Source of the DNA: Dehalococcoidia bacterium UBA1141
Lineage (GTDB): Bacteria; Chloroflexota; Dehalococcoidia; Lucifugimonadales; UBA3495
DNA: 6,382 bases
Reading direction: 5' to 3'
NCBI GenBank assembly: GCA_002311385.1
Contig: DCAE01000060.1
Coordinates: 6,458 to 12,839, forward strand
Made by a program: the position numbers and the translations under genes. This document shows positions 1 through 4,757 of this stretch, piece by piece. Under the pieces are notes generated by a model. It made no database searches. It was not told the origin of the DNA and saw only the letters and a program-made list of their open reading frames with translations. Position 1 is the stretch's first letter; each line of letters begins with the position of its first letter.

Positions 1-24
1 ACCTGAATAAATTGAGGCTAAAAC

Positions 25-1023
25 ATGCAGATACCTCACCCGATACCTTACACAGAGATACCTACTCTGCGCGACGTTTACCAGGCGAAAAAGACCATCG
101 CTCCCCACTTTGCTCGCACTCCGAGCCACTATTCCGCAGGCCTCAGTGAGATGTTGGAAGCGGAGGTATATCTGAAGCATGATGAGTACCTGCCTCTGGG
201 CGCTTTTAAGGGCCGGGGCGGCATCAATTTCATTGCCAACCTGAGCCAGGAAGAGCGGGACCGGGGCGTTATCACTGCCTCTACCGGCAATCACGGCCAG
301 TCCATCGCCAGTGCCTGCCGCATTTTTGGCGTTCGGGCTTTGATTGCCCTGCCGGAGAACGCCAACCCGCTAAAAGTCGCCGCCATGAGAGCATTGGGAG
401 CGGAACTTGTCTTTTACGGAGCGAATTTTGACGAGGCTAAAGCCCACTGCGAAAGCTTGGCCAAAGAAGAAGGATACCGTTACGCCCATCCTTCCAACGA
501 ACCGCTGCTCATAGCCGGCGTCGCCACTCAAACCCTGGAAGTGATAGAGGATCTGCCCGACGTGGAAGTAATCATGATGCCATTGGGCGGCGGCAGCGGT
601 GTGGCCGGAGCCTGCTTGGTGGCAAAGGCAGTGGACCCCAAGATAAACGTAGTAGCGGTTCAGTCTGAGGGAGCGCCGGGCGGCTACCTTTATTGGAAGA
701 ACGGCCAGCGCACCGATGCGCCCATGGACACATTCGCCGAGGGTATAGCCACCAAAGAGGGCTACGACGTTCCTCAATCAATCTTAAAGGATCTCTTGGA
801 CGACTTTGTTTTGGTCACCGACGACGACATTCGCCGGGCTATCGGCTTGTTGATCGAGAAAGCCCACACTTTGGCCGAGGGCGCCGGAGCAGTATCCTTG
901 GCGGGAGCCGTCAAGCATCCTCATTTGGTTAAAGGCAAAAAGGTGTCAATCACTGTGAGCGGTGGGAACATAACCATATCCCAATTGATGGATGCGGTAA
1001 AAGTGTATCAAGATTCTCTCTAG
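25..1023 (+). CDS. PLP-dependent threonine/serine dehydratase-like enzyme
   Basis: This 332-residue protein belongs to the fold-type II PLP family that includes threonine and serine dehydratases, which deaminate hydroxy-amino acids to 2-oxo acids in the cytoplasm. The PLP lysine is K62 in GAFKGRGG (residues 59-66). The substrate carboxylate loop STGNHG is at 86-91, the glycine-rich phosphate-binding loop GGGSG at 188-192, and a C-terminal SGGN at 312-315. The length matches catabolic, single-domain enzymes; no ACT regulatory domain follows, unlike biosynthetic IlvA. The ATG is fixed by an in-frame TAA at 19-21 and a GAGG ribosome site at 14-17. The exact substrate cannot be read from sequence: a threonine dehydratase, serine dehydratase or racemase, or hydroxyectoine-pathway dehydratase (EutB-like) would all look similar. 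The gene stands alone and converges on the next one. Confidence 0.9.
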   Translation: MQIPHPIPYTEIPTLRDVYQAKKTIAPHFARTPSHYSAGLSEMLEAEVYLKHDEYLPLGAFKGRGGINFIANLSQEERDRGVITASTGNHGQSIASACRIFGVRALIALPENANPLKVAAMRALGAELVFYGANFDEAKAHCESLAKEEGYRYAHPSNEPLLIAGVATQTLEVIEDLPDVEVIMMPLGGGSGVAGACLVAKAVDPKINVVAVQSEGAPGGYLYWKNGQRTDAPMDTFAEGIATKEGYDVPQSILKDLLDDFVLVTDDDIRRAIGLLIEKAHTLAEGAGAVSLAGAVKHPHLVKGKKVSITVSGGNITISQLMDAVKVYQDSL

Positions 1024-1053
1024 CCGGCGAGGTGTGCCAACAAACCCTAATCC

Positions 1054-1118
1054 ATAAATGTGCATATCATTCAAGGCGGCCGCAGGCTTTAATGATAAAT
1101 GTACATAACTGCATTTAT
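1054..1118. repeat. Direct and inverted ATAAATG repeats in convergent spacer
   Basis: ATAAATGTGCATA (1054-1066) recurs as ATAAATGTACATA (1095-1107), 12 of 13 identical with a 41-nt period. CATTTAT at 1112-1118 is the inverted form of the first seven bases and could form a 7-bp stem with 1095-1101. Between the copies, ATCATT (1066-1071) pairs with AATGAT (1091-1096); after one mismatch a further 3 bp (1073-1075 with 1087-1089) enclose a loop holding the palindrome GCGGCCGC. The position between two convergent stop codons suggests a bidirectional transcription end, but no T-tract follows on either strand. Confidence 0.55.
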
Positions 1119-1148
1119 TCACAGATGGACTATCGGAGGCGGATCCGT

Positions 1149-2195
1149 CTATTTGGCTGAATCGAGGTACCGGGCCAGTTCATCCCTTGCGAAGGAGGGC
1201 AAAGTTTGTTCCCCGTCACGGCCAAACAGGACCAACCCTTCTTCGACCGCCAACATCTGCCCTATCTCATAAGCCTCTATGTTCTCTTTCCCCAAGGCTG
1301 AAATTAGCTTGGGAGCATCAACTGCAGGTAAGGCGACCAACAAGGCTCCCGAAGCCAGTAGGCCCATGGGCGCCAGGTCCAAGGCTTGGCAAATCTCCCG
1401 GCATTCGGGGAGGACGGGAATGCTTTCTTCCTCTACTCCTAATCCCAGTCCCGAGGCTTGAGCAACCTCCGCCAGGCCGTTGGCCAGCCCACCTTCAGTG
1501 ATGTCGTGCATCGACCGCACATCCGCTACCTGGCAAGCAATAGCAGCATCTTTAATTACACTTATACCCGGATAATCTAAAAATGTAGTCGCTGAGCCGA
1601 TGATTTCGGGAGAAACCCCCGCCTTGAGTAGCTCTTGCGGTCGTTCTCTCGCCAAAATGGCGCTACCTTCTATTGCGATTCCTTTAGTTAAGACCAGACT
1701 GTCGCCTTCCTGGGCTCCACCGGTACGTATAAGCCGGTCCGGCGCGACTTCGCCAAGCATCGTCCCCATGATGATGGGTCGGTCAATGCCGGTGGTAACC
1801 TCACTGTGACCGCCAATCAAGGTCGCTCCCACCGATGTGCAGGCTTGTAATATCTGGTCGAACAATGCCTCCGCTTGCGCTTCCTCAAACCCCTGAGGCA
1901 CCAGCAGGGTGGCCAAGAACCACTTGGGGATCGCTCCGGTGGTCGCAACATCGTTTGCGTTGACATGAACGGCATACCAACCGGCTTGGTCGGAAGCGAA
2001 GGTCACCGGGTCGCTGGACGCAATCAAGAGGTTCTCACCCATGTCCACCGCTGCGGCGTCTTCACCCAACAGCGGCCCCAGGACGACCCTGGCGTCCGAG
2101 ACAGGGTTCTTGTCCAGCAACTTTTTCAACAAGGAAGGCGGGAATTTTCCAGTCTGCATCACATTCTCAAGAGCGTTCCAGGTGCCAACAGGCAT
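1149..2195 (-). CDS. AIR synthase-related (HypE/PurM superfamily) protein
   Basis: This 348-residue protein is of the PurM/HypE/SelD/ThiL ATP-binding superfamily. Visible signatures are GEDAAAVD (44-51), the HVNANDVATTG segment (77-87), GGHSEVT (128-134), HDITEGGLANGLAEV (230-244, the glycine-rich start of the C-terminal AIR synthase domain) and a SGALLVALP strand (282-290). The length fits HypE, but the chain ends LDSAK and lacks the C-terminal cysteine that canonical HypE uses to carry the thiocarbamate/thiocyanate for hydrogenase FeCN2CO assembly. No other hyp or hydrogenase gene is in view, so hydrogenase maturation is not supported. The HypE-like AIR synthase proteins of unknown substrate found in archaea and Chloroflexota fit better. 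The start is uncertain: M1 has no clear ribosome site, while M13 (2157-2159) has a minimal GAG 6 nt upstream and begins MQTGKFPPSLL, closer to the usual family N-terminus. Confidence 0.82.
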   Translation of the reverse strand: MPVGTWNALENVMQTGKFPPSLLKKLLDKNPVSDARVVLGPLLGEDAAAVDMGENLLIASSDPVTFASDQAGWYAVHVNANDVATTGAIPKWFLATLLVPQGFEEAQAEALFDQILQACTSVGATLIGGHSEVTTGIDRPIIMGTMLGEVAPDRLIRTGGAQEGDSLVLTKGIAIEGSAILARERPQELLKAGVSPEIIGSATTFLDYPGISVIKDAAIACQVADVRSMHDITEGGLANGLAEVAQASGLGLGVEEESIPVLPECREICQALDLAPMGLLASGALLVALPAVDAPKLISALGKENIEAYEIGQMLAVEEGLVLFGRDGEQTLPSFARDELARYLDSAK

Positions 2196-2258
2196 GATCG
2201 AGAATATCCATTTAAGACCGAGCCGATAAGACCTAGTGAGCTCGTTTCCCAGGGATTG

Positions 2259-2277
2259 TTGAGCTAATTAAACTCAA
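2259..2277. repeat. TTGAG/CTCAA imperfect palindrome
   Basis: TTGAG (2259-2263) and CTCAA (2273-2277) flank an AT-rich core containing TAATTA. The site lies about 65 nt upstream of the minus-strand AIR-synthase-like gene, within the shared spacer with the cytochrome gene, so it could be an operator. Nothing else identifies a regulator. Confidence 0.3.
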
Positions 2278-2296
2278 AAATCACGAGTGTTCCCGG

Positions 2297-2325
2297 TGGT
2301 CAATCATTAATTGATACGATATACT
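2297..2325 (+). promoter_or_regulatory. Candidate distal sigma-70 promoter for cytochrome gene
   Basis: TGGTCA (2297-2302, 4 of 6 to TTGACA) is followed after 17 nt by TATACT (2320-2325, 5 of 6 to TATAAT). Transcription from here would give a leader of about 160 nt before the TTG start at 2495. An overlapping TGATACGAT (2312-2320) repeats a string found in the proximal candidate promoter. Confidence 0.4.
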
Positions 2326-2408
2326 CCCTGTGAGAAAAAATACAATCGAACCGGACCTGGCCAGCTCGTTCAATAGCTGTATTCTTTGAGATTGGTATCT
2401 CCCGTTCA

Positions 2409-2453
2409 CCGGTAATACGCCTACCAGTGATACGATTTCCGGTAATAAACGGG
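2409..2453 (+). repeat. Three 15-bp imperfect direct repeats (iteron-like)
   Basis: There are three contiguous units with a period of exactly 15 nt: 2409-2423 (CCGGTAATACGCCTA), 2424-2438 (CCAGTGATACGATTT) and 2439-2453 (CCGGTAATAAACGGG). They share the core CC(G/A)GT(A/G)ATA; units 1 and 3 are identical over the first nine bases. The array is also bracketed by CCCGTT (2401-2406) and AACGGG (2448-2453). It overlaps the proximal candidate promoter, 42 nt upstream of the cytochrome start, which suits a binding array for a transcription factor. This role is inferred from position only. Confidence 0.6.
2428..2436 (+). promoter_or_regulatory. Candidate proximal extended -10 promoter
   Basis: TGATACGAT has the TGn extension followed by TACGAT (4 of 6 to TATAAT). 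The only -35-like match, TTCACC at 2405-2410, sits at a poor 20-nt spacing, so recognition would rest on the extended -10. A start near 2443 would leave a leader of about 50 nt. The element lies inside the 15-bp repeat array. Confidence 0.35.
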
Positions 2454-2481
2454 GACGGGAATATATTCAACATATTAGTTC

Positions 2482-2487
2482 AGGAGG
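2482..2487 (+). promoter_or_regulatory. Strong Shine-Dalgarno fixing a TTG start
   Basis: A perfect AGGAGG lies 7 nt before TTG at 2495-2497. The first in-frame ATG (2507) is 19 nt away, which is too far. TTG is therefore the start codon, and it preserves the two positive residues (K2, R3) of the signal peptide. Confidence 0.85.
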
Positions 2488-2494
2488 AAGATAG

Positions 2495-3028
2495 TTGAAG
2501 AGAGCAATGCCGTTCATAATAGGATTGTTGGGCATCGTTTTGATTGCCGCCGCTGCTTGCGGTGGTGATGACGAGTCCGCACCGGCTGAGAGGCCCCGAG
2601 GCACCACGGCACCTGTAGCAACCAGTGCTCCAGCCACGGAAGCGCCAGCAACAACCGCGCCGACAGAAGCGCCAGAACCGGTGGCGACAGTTGCGGTGGT
2701 CGAGCCCACAGAGGCTCCTGCTTCGACCGGCGGCGATGCCTCCGCAGGCCCATCGGTATTCGCTGCCAAAGGCTGCGTGGCCTGCCACACCATTCAGGGA
2801 TTGTCAGGAGCGGTCGGGCAGCTTGGACCTGAATTGACCAACCTCGCTACGAATGCTGCGTCCAGGGTTCCTGGCGTATCTGCGGATGCTTATATCAGAG
2901 AGGCGATTGAAGACCCGCCCGCCTTTGTGGTGGACGGATTCGCGCCAATCATGCCTGCCACGATACGCAGCACCATGAACGACACCGAATTCGAAGATTT
3001 GGTCGCTTACTTGTTGACGCTGAATTAA
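2495..3028 (+). CDS. Membrane-anchored lipoprotein cytochrome c (class I)
   Basis: This 177-residue exported monohaem cytochrome starts at TTG. Residues 1-21 form a lipoprotein signal peptide (K2, R3, then a hydrophobic stretch 6-21) ending AAAA before C22, the expected lipidated cysteine; Gly-Gly-Asp-Asp follows. Residues 27-80 form a low-complexity Pro/Ala/Thr/Glu tether. The haem domain covers 81-177: CVACH at 94-98 binds haem c, GPELTNLA at 111-118 is a conserved loop, and M153 in APIMPAT is the likely sixth ligand, followed by a C-terminal helix EFEDLVAYLLTL. The YIREAIEDPPAFVVDGFAPIMP-type ending resembles the cytochrome c domain fused to some cytochrome oxidase subunit II proteins. The likely role is electron shuttling on the outer face of the membrane. 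No oxidase or reductase gene adjoins it, so its redox partner is unknown. It has its own promoter region and terminator, suggesting a single-gene transcript. Confidence 0.92.
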   Translation: MKRAMPFIIGLLGIVLIAAAACGGDDESAPAERPRGTTAPVATSAPATEAPATTAPTEAPEPVATVAVVEPTEAPASTGGDASAGPSVFAAKGCVACHTIQGLSGAVGQLGPELTNLATNAASRVPGVSADAYIREAIEDPPAFVVDGFAPIMPATIRSTMNDTEFEDLVAYLLTLN

Positions 3029-3059
3029 CCCCGAAAGCCAAATCCCTGTAACACCAGGT

Positions 3060-3087
3060 TCTTAGTAATTCAGGGGTCTTAGTAATT
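3060..3087 (+). repeat. 11-bp direct repeat TCTTAGTAATT
   Basis: TCTTAGTAATT occurs at 3060-3070 and again at 3077-3087, 6 nt apart. It lies between the cytochrome stop codon and its terminator, inside the 3' untranslated region. No function is apparent; a small tandem duplication is the simplest explanation. Confidence 0.5.
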
Positions 3088-3091
3088 AGTG

Positions 3092-3123
3092 AACCGGCCC
3101 GCAACGCTGCGGGCCGGTTTTTT
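3092..3123 (+). terminator. Intrinsic terminator of the cytochrome gene
   Basis: A perfect 12-bp GC-rich stem (AACCGGCCCGCA, 3092-3103, with 3108-3119) has an ACGC loop and runs into six T residues (3118-3123). It lies 63 nt after the stop codon. Only the plus strand has a T-tract, so the terminator is directional. Confidence 0.93.
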
Positions 3124-3167
3124 ATTGCCTGGCTACCAATCCTTGCTGGCTTTGGAAACTCGGGGAG

Positions 3168-3182
3168 ATTTCAGAGTGAAAT
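3168..3182. repeat. Palindrome ATTTCA-gag-TGAAAT
   Basis: A perfect 6-bp inverted repeat with a 3-nt centre ends 2 nt before the candidate -35 box of the tRNA promoter. That placement suits an operator or activator site, though it may be chance in AT-rich DNA. Confidence 0.35.
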
Positions 3183-3184
3183 TA

Positions 3185-3214
3185 TTTACAATAAACTTGA
3201 GTGTCTGGTACGAT
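3185..3214 (+). promoter_or_regulatory. Candidate promoter of tRNA-Glu
   Basis: TTTACA (3185-3190, 5 of 6 to TTGACA), an 18-nt spacer and TACGAT (3209-3214, 4 of 6 to TATAAT) would start transcription near 3221, about 43 nt before the mature tRNA. The leader then contains a perfect small hairpin, TTGGCT (3230-3235) with AGCCAA (3240-3245), which would be removed by RNase P processing at 3264. Confidence 0.5.
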
Positions 3215-3263
3215 TAACCAGTCGCAATGTTGGCTAGTAAGCCAAGCCCCAGCGGCGCTGCGT

Positions 3264-3340
3264 GGCGCGTTCGTCTAGAGGCCCAGGACACCGCCCTCTC
3301 AAGGCGGAGATCAAGGGTTCGAATCCCTTACGCGCTACCA
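3264..3340 (+). tRNA. tRNA-Glu (anticodon CTC), CCA encoded
   Basis: A complete cloverleaf can be folded. The acceptor stem is 3264-3270 with 3330-3336 (7 bp, first pair G-U) and A3337 is the discriminator. The D stem is 3273-3276 with 3286-3289. The anticodon stem is 3291-3295 with 3303-3307, enclosing the loop CTCTCAA with anticodon CTC at 3298-3300, which reads GAG. The variable loop is 5 nt. The T stem is 3313-3317 with 3325-3329 and the loop is TTCGAAT. CCA is encoded at 3338-3340. The sequence closely resembles bacterial tRNA-Glu throughout the D and anticodon arms. It is a single-gene transcription unit with its own promoter and terminator. Confidence 0.97.
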
Positions 3341-3352
3341 AATTTATGCACG

Positions 3353-3387
3353 AAAAAGGCCCTTGGAACAATCCAGGGGCCTTTTTT
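3353..3387 (+). terminator. Intrinsic terminator of tRNA-Glu
   Basis: A 14-bp stem pairs 3353-3366 with 3373-3386 (one G-U pair at 3363/3376). Its loop is AACAAT and it ends in six T residues (3382-3387). It begins 13 nt after the encoded CCA. The A-run on the left arm would also allow it to act on the minus strand. Confidence 0.93.
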
Positions 3388-3649
3388 ATTGAATCTATCG
3401 CCGGTGAAGATCATGCCGAAGGGCACATCATCGGTTTTCGGGCACCTTTGAGCCATTGCTAACTGCTGTCTCATATACTTGCTCCTCCCCTTTGATCTTT
3501 GTCTGTCTGACTAGATTCCGAAAAGAGTCTTGGGCGAAGACTAAGGTATCTACCATTCTACTTCCCTCAAGGCGATTTTCAGTTTGATGACTTCTTGCTT
3601 AATTCTTGCCTGTAATGCCTTAGTGCGGCCAGTTGGAGCAATGTCTAAA

Positions 3650-3705
3650 GGTGCCTGCACCCCCCGTTCATGCATGTGTTCTCACCCCATGCCAGGGGTG
3701 CCTGC
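3650..3705 (+). repeat. GGTGCCTGC repeats with alternative hairpins
   Basis: GGTGCCTGC occurs at 3650-3658 and 3697-3705. The right-hand GGGGTG (3695-3700) can pair with CACCCC at 3683-3688 (6 bp, 6-nt loop) or, extended to GGGGTGC, with GCACCCC at 3657-3663 (7 bp, long loop). The first GGTGC can also fold back on GCACC (3657-3661). These pairings exclude one another, an arrangement seen in leader switches. No known riboswitch class was recognised, and it is not clear that the region is transcribed. Confidence 0.4.
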
Positions 3706-3734
3706 TTGATGCTTGTTAATTCCGCCAATATTTA
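3706..3734 (+). promoter_or_regulatory. Weak candidate promoter for archaellin-like gene
   Basis: TTGATG (3706-3711) is followed after 17 nt by TATTTA (3729-3734). The -35 matches 4 of 6 and the -10 only 3 of 6. If used, transcription would start near 3741, and the 5' arm of the outer hairpin at 3720-3726 would not be in the RNA. Confidence 0.22.
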
Positions 3735-3770
3735 ACTTGGTTTAATCCGAGTTATTAAGTTCGGCGGGAG
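3720..3770 (+). promoter_or_regulatory. Nested hairpin covering the archaellin ribosome site
   Basis: The ribosome site GGGAG (3766-3770) lies 6 nt before the ATG. Bases 3720-3726 (TTCCGCC) can pair with 3763-3769 (GGCGGGA), 7 bp with one G-U, burying that site. Inside it, 3734-3740 (AACTTGG) pairs with 3747-3753 (CCGAGTT), 7 bp with one G-U and a TTTAAT loop. A competing hairpin, 3747-3753 with 3758-3764 (two G-U, loop ATTA), would dissolve both and leave GGGAG free. This layout fits translational control, but it could instead be a DNA operator; no folding energy was computed. Confidence 0.45.
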
Positions 3771-3776
3771 CTACCC

Positions 3777-4391
3777 ATGCGTTCTGGTTTATTCAAAATA
3801 CCGTGGACTGAACAACGGGGAATCACCGGTCTGGAAACCGCCATCGTATTGATTGCCTTCGTGGTCGTCTCTTCGGTGTTCGCATTCGCTGCTTTGTCCA
3901 CCGGTCTATTCTCCAGCGACAAAGCGAAGGAGACCATTCAGGCAGGACTCGCGGAAACCAGGGGCAGCATGGAGCTTAAAGGTTCTGTGGTGATAATCGC
4001 AGACGGCAACAGCACCACCTCAAGCGCCGTCAGCATCGCTTTCCAGGTGGCCAACGCCGCCGGTGGCGCCATCGACTTGACCCCCGGAAAGACTCTGGTC
4101 AAATACTCAGACCAGCTACAGTCCAAGATGTTCCTCACTGATTCGTCGACGACCGGGTTCACTTCCTCAGGCTTAGGCAGTGCGGACTCGGACATGCTCC
4201 TAGAGCGTAATGAGGTCTACGAAATTAGGTTAAACGGATTGGACTCGGTCTCCAGCGGTGATAACGACTTGACCAGCCTATTGGGGGTAAATACGACGTT
4301 CAGCCTGGAGATTATTCCGCCCAGCGGTGCGGTTCTATTCATCGAGCGAACCACGCCAGTGTCTTGGGATATTACGAACTCTTTGGATTAG
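3777..4391 (+). CDS. Archaellin-type (archaeal flagellin family) protein
   Basis: This 204-residue protein has a class III (type IV pilin-like) signal peptide: a short leader (1-15) ending QRG, then mature GLE-type start ITGLETAIVLIAFVVV (16-31) running into a hydrophobic helix to about residue 45. Processing after G15 by a preflagellin/prepilin peptidase is expected. The helix is followed by a polar SSDKAKETIQAGL segment (46-58), and then by a beta-rich domain (about 68-204) with the VSIAFQVANAAGGAIDL pattern and a GAVLFIERTTPVSW ending, both typical of archaellins. Length and domain order match archaeal FlaB proteins. Glu at mature position 5 is also seen in pilins. Two NxS/T sequons occur (N78, N172). 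The start is supported by GGGAG 6 nt upstream. No archaellum motor genes are in view, so it could be a filament subunit encoded apart from its machinery, or a pilin-like surface fibre. Confidence 0.85.
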   Translation: MRSGLFKIPWTEQRGITGLETAIVLIAFVVVSSVFAFAALSTGLFSSDKAKETIQAGLAETRGSMELKGSVVIIADGNSTTSSAVSIAFQVANAAGGAIDLTPGKTLVKYSDQLQSKMFLTDSSTTGFTSSGLGSADSDMLLERNEVYEIRLNGLDSVSSGDNDLTSLLGVNTTFSLEIIPPSGAVLFIERTTPVSWDITNSLD

Positions 4392-4450
4392 CGCCCATTA
4401 GATTGGCTCGAGGACACAAACCGACGAATCAATGCAGCAAGTCAGTATAA

Positions 4451-4483
4451 CAAGACCCCGAAAGCGTGCTCGGGGTCTTGTTG
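4451..4483 (+). terminator. Hairpin terminator after archaellin-like gene
   Basis: CAAGACCCCG (4451-4460) pairs perfectly with 4471-4480; an extra A-T pair gives 11 bp and an 8-nt loop. It lies 59 nt after the stop. The T-tract is broken (TCTTGTTGTT), so termination may be partial. On the minus strand it could also end transcripts running out of the monooxygenase gene. Confidence 0.7.
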
Positions 4484-4522
4484 TTGAACCGGGAGTAACC
4501 CAGAAATGATACTAGAGCCGAA

Positions 4523-4753
4523 ATGAAGTTAATCATCAAGACATCTACCGGAGGCGAAAGAACGCACTCTGGATTGGCTCCCGATCGAGTGGCCGCTTTG
4601 TTGAAGATTATGAAAGGAGAAAGCCGGGGTCCGTTTGTGGTAGGTGACCCACCGTCGTTCTACAATCCCCAATTCATCGTGTCCGTAGATTTGCTGTATG
4701 AGGGCGAAGCTAGAACCGACTACTCCGCAATGGTGGACTCTAATTCGGCTTGA
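4523..4753 (+). CDS. Small hypothetical protein (76 aa)
   Basis: This is a 76-codon open frame of unrecognised family. The product begins MKLIIKTSTGG and has a predicted helical SGLAPDRVAALLKIMKGE segment (16-33) followed by a GPFVVGDPPSFYNPQFIVSVDLL strand-rich half; it has no signal peptide, membrane helix or cysteine. The amino-acid mix looks protein-like and it does not sit opposite another gene. Against it, the ribosome site is weak (AGAG at 4514-4517) and it follows a terminator with no clear promoter. Its stop lies only 4 nt from the stop of the convergent monooxygenase. It may be real but is unproven. Confidence 0.5.
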   Translation: MKLIIKTSTGGERTHSGLAPDRVAALLKIMKGESRGPFVVGDPPSFYNPQFIVSVDLLYEGEARTDYSAMVDSNSA

Positions 4754-4757
4754 GTCA

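Larger units (their letters stand above)
3388..3776. other. Gene-free spacer between tRNA and archaellin-like gene
   Basis: No open frame here has a believable start, ribosome site and protein-like composition on either strand. The stretch holds inverted repeats: a perfect AGTCTT/AAGACT hairpin (3526-3542, 5-nt loop), a cluster of GGTGCCTGC and CACCCC/GGGGTG elements (3650-3705), and a nested hairpin just before the archaellin start (3720-3769). These and a weak promoter candidate suggest that the 3' half is regulatory DNA or leader RNA. Nothing recognisable is seen in 3388-3525 or 3543-3649. Confidence 0.6.

Noticed and set aside
370..777. Minus-strand open frame inside the dehydratase gene
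   Set aside because: It lies opposite conserved catalytic motifs of the plus-strand enzyme, and its product has no recognisable domain.
1149..2195. Calling the gene hypE
   Set aside because: The C-terminal cysteine required of HypE is missing and there is no hydrogenase context.
1875..2267. 130-codon plus-strand open frame opposite the AIR-synthase-like gene
   Set aside because: It is antisense to the GEDAAAVD and HVNANDV motif regions and has no recognisable domain.
2401..2453. Replication origin based on the iteron-like repeats
   Set aside because: There are only three degenerate copies, with no DnaA-box cluster, AT-rich unwinding tract or replication gene nearby; a promoter operator is more likely.
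2467..2793. Minus-strand open frame rich in Ala, Val and Gly opposite the cytochrome gene
   Set aside because: It is antisense to the low-complexity Pro/Ala/Thr linker, which keeps several frames open. The plus-strand gene has a perfect ribosome site, lipobox and haem motif.
3264..3340. tRNA-Glu as an integration site for a mobile element carrying the archaellin gene
   Set aside because: No repeat of the tRNA 3' end, no integrase and no sharp composition change are seen downstream within the window.
3227..3462. Two overlapping plus-strand open frames running through the tRNA and its terminator
   Set aside because: They are translations of a structurally complete tRNA-Glu gene and its terminator hairpin; there is no ribosome site.
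3640..3776. Known riboswitch (cyclic-di-GMP, fluoride or similar) before the archaellin gene
   Set aside because: The conserved bases of those classes are not present; only generic inverted repeats can be shown.
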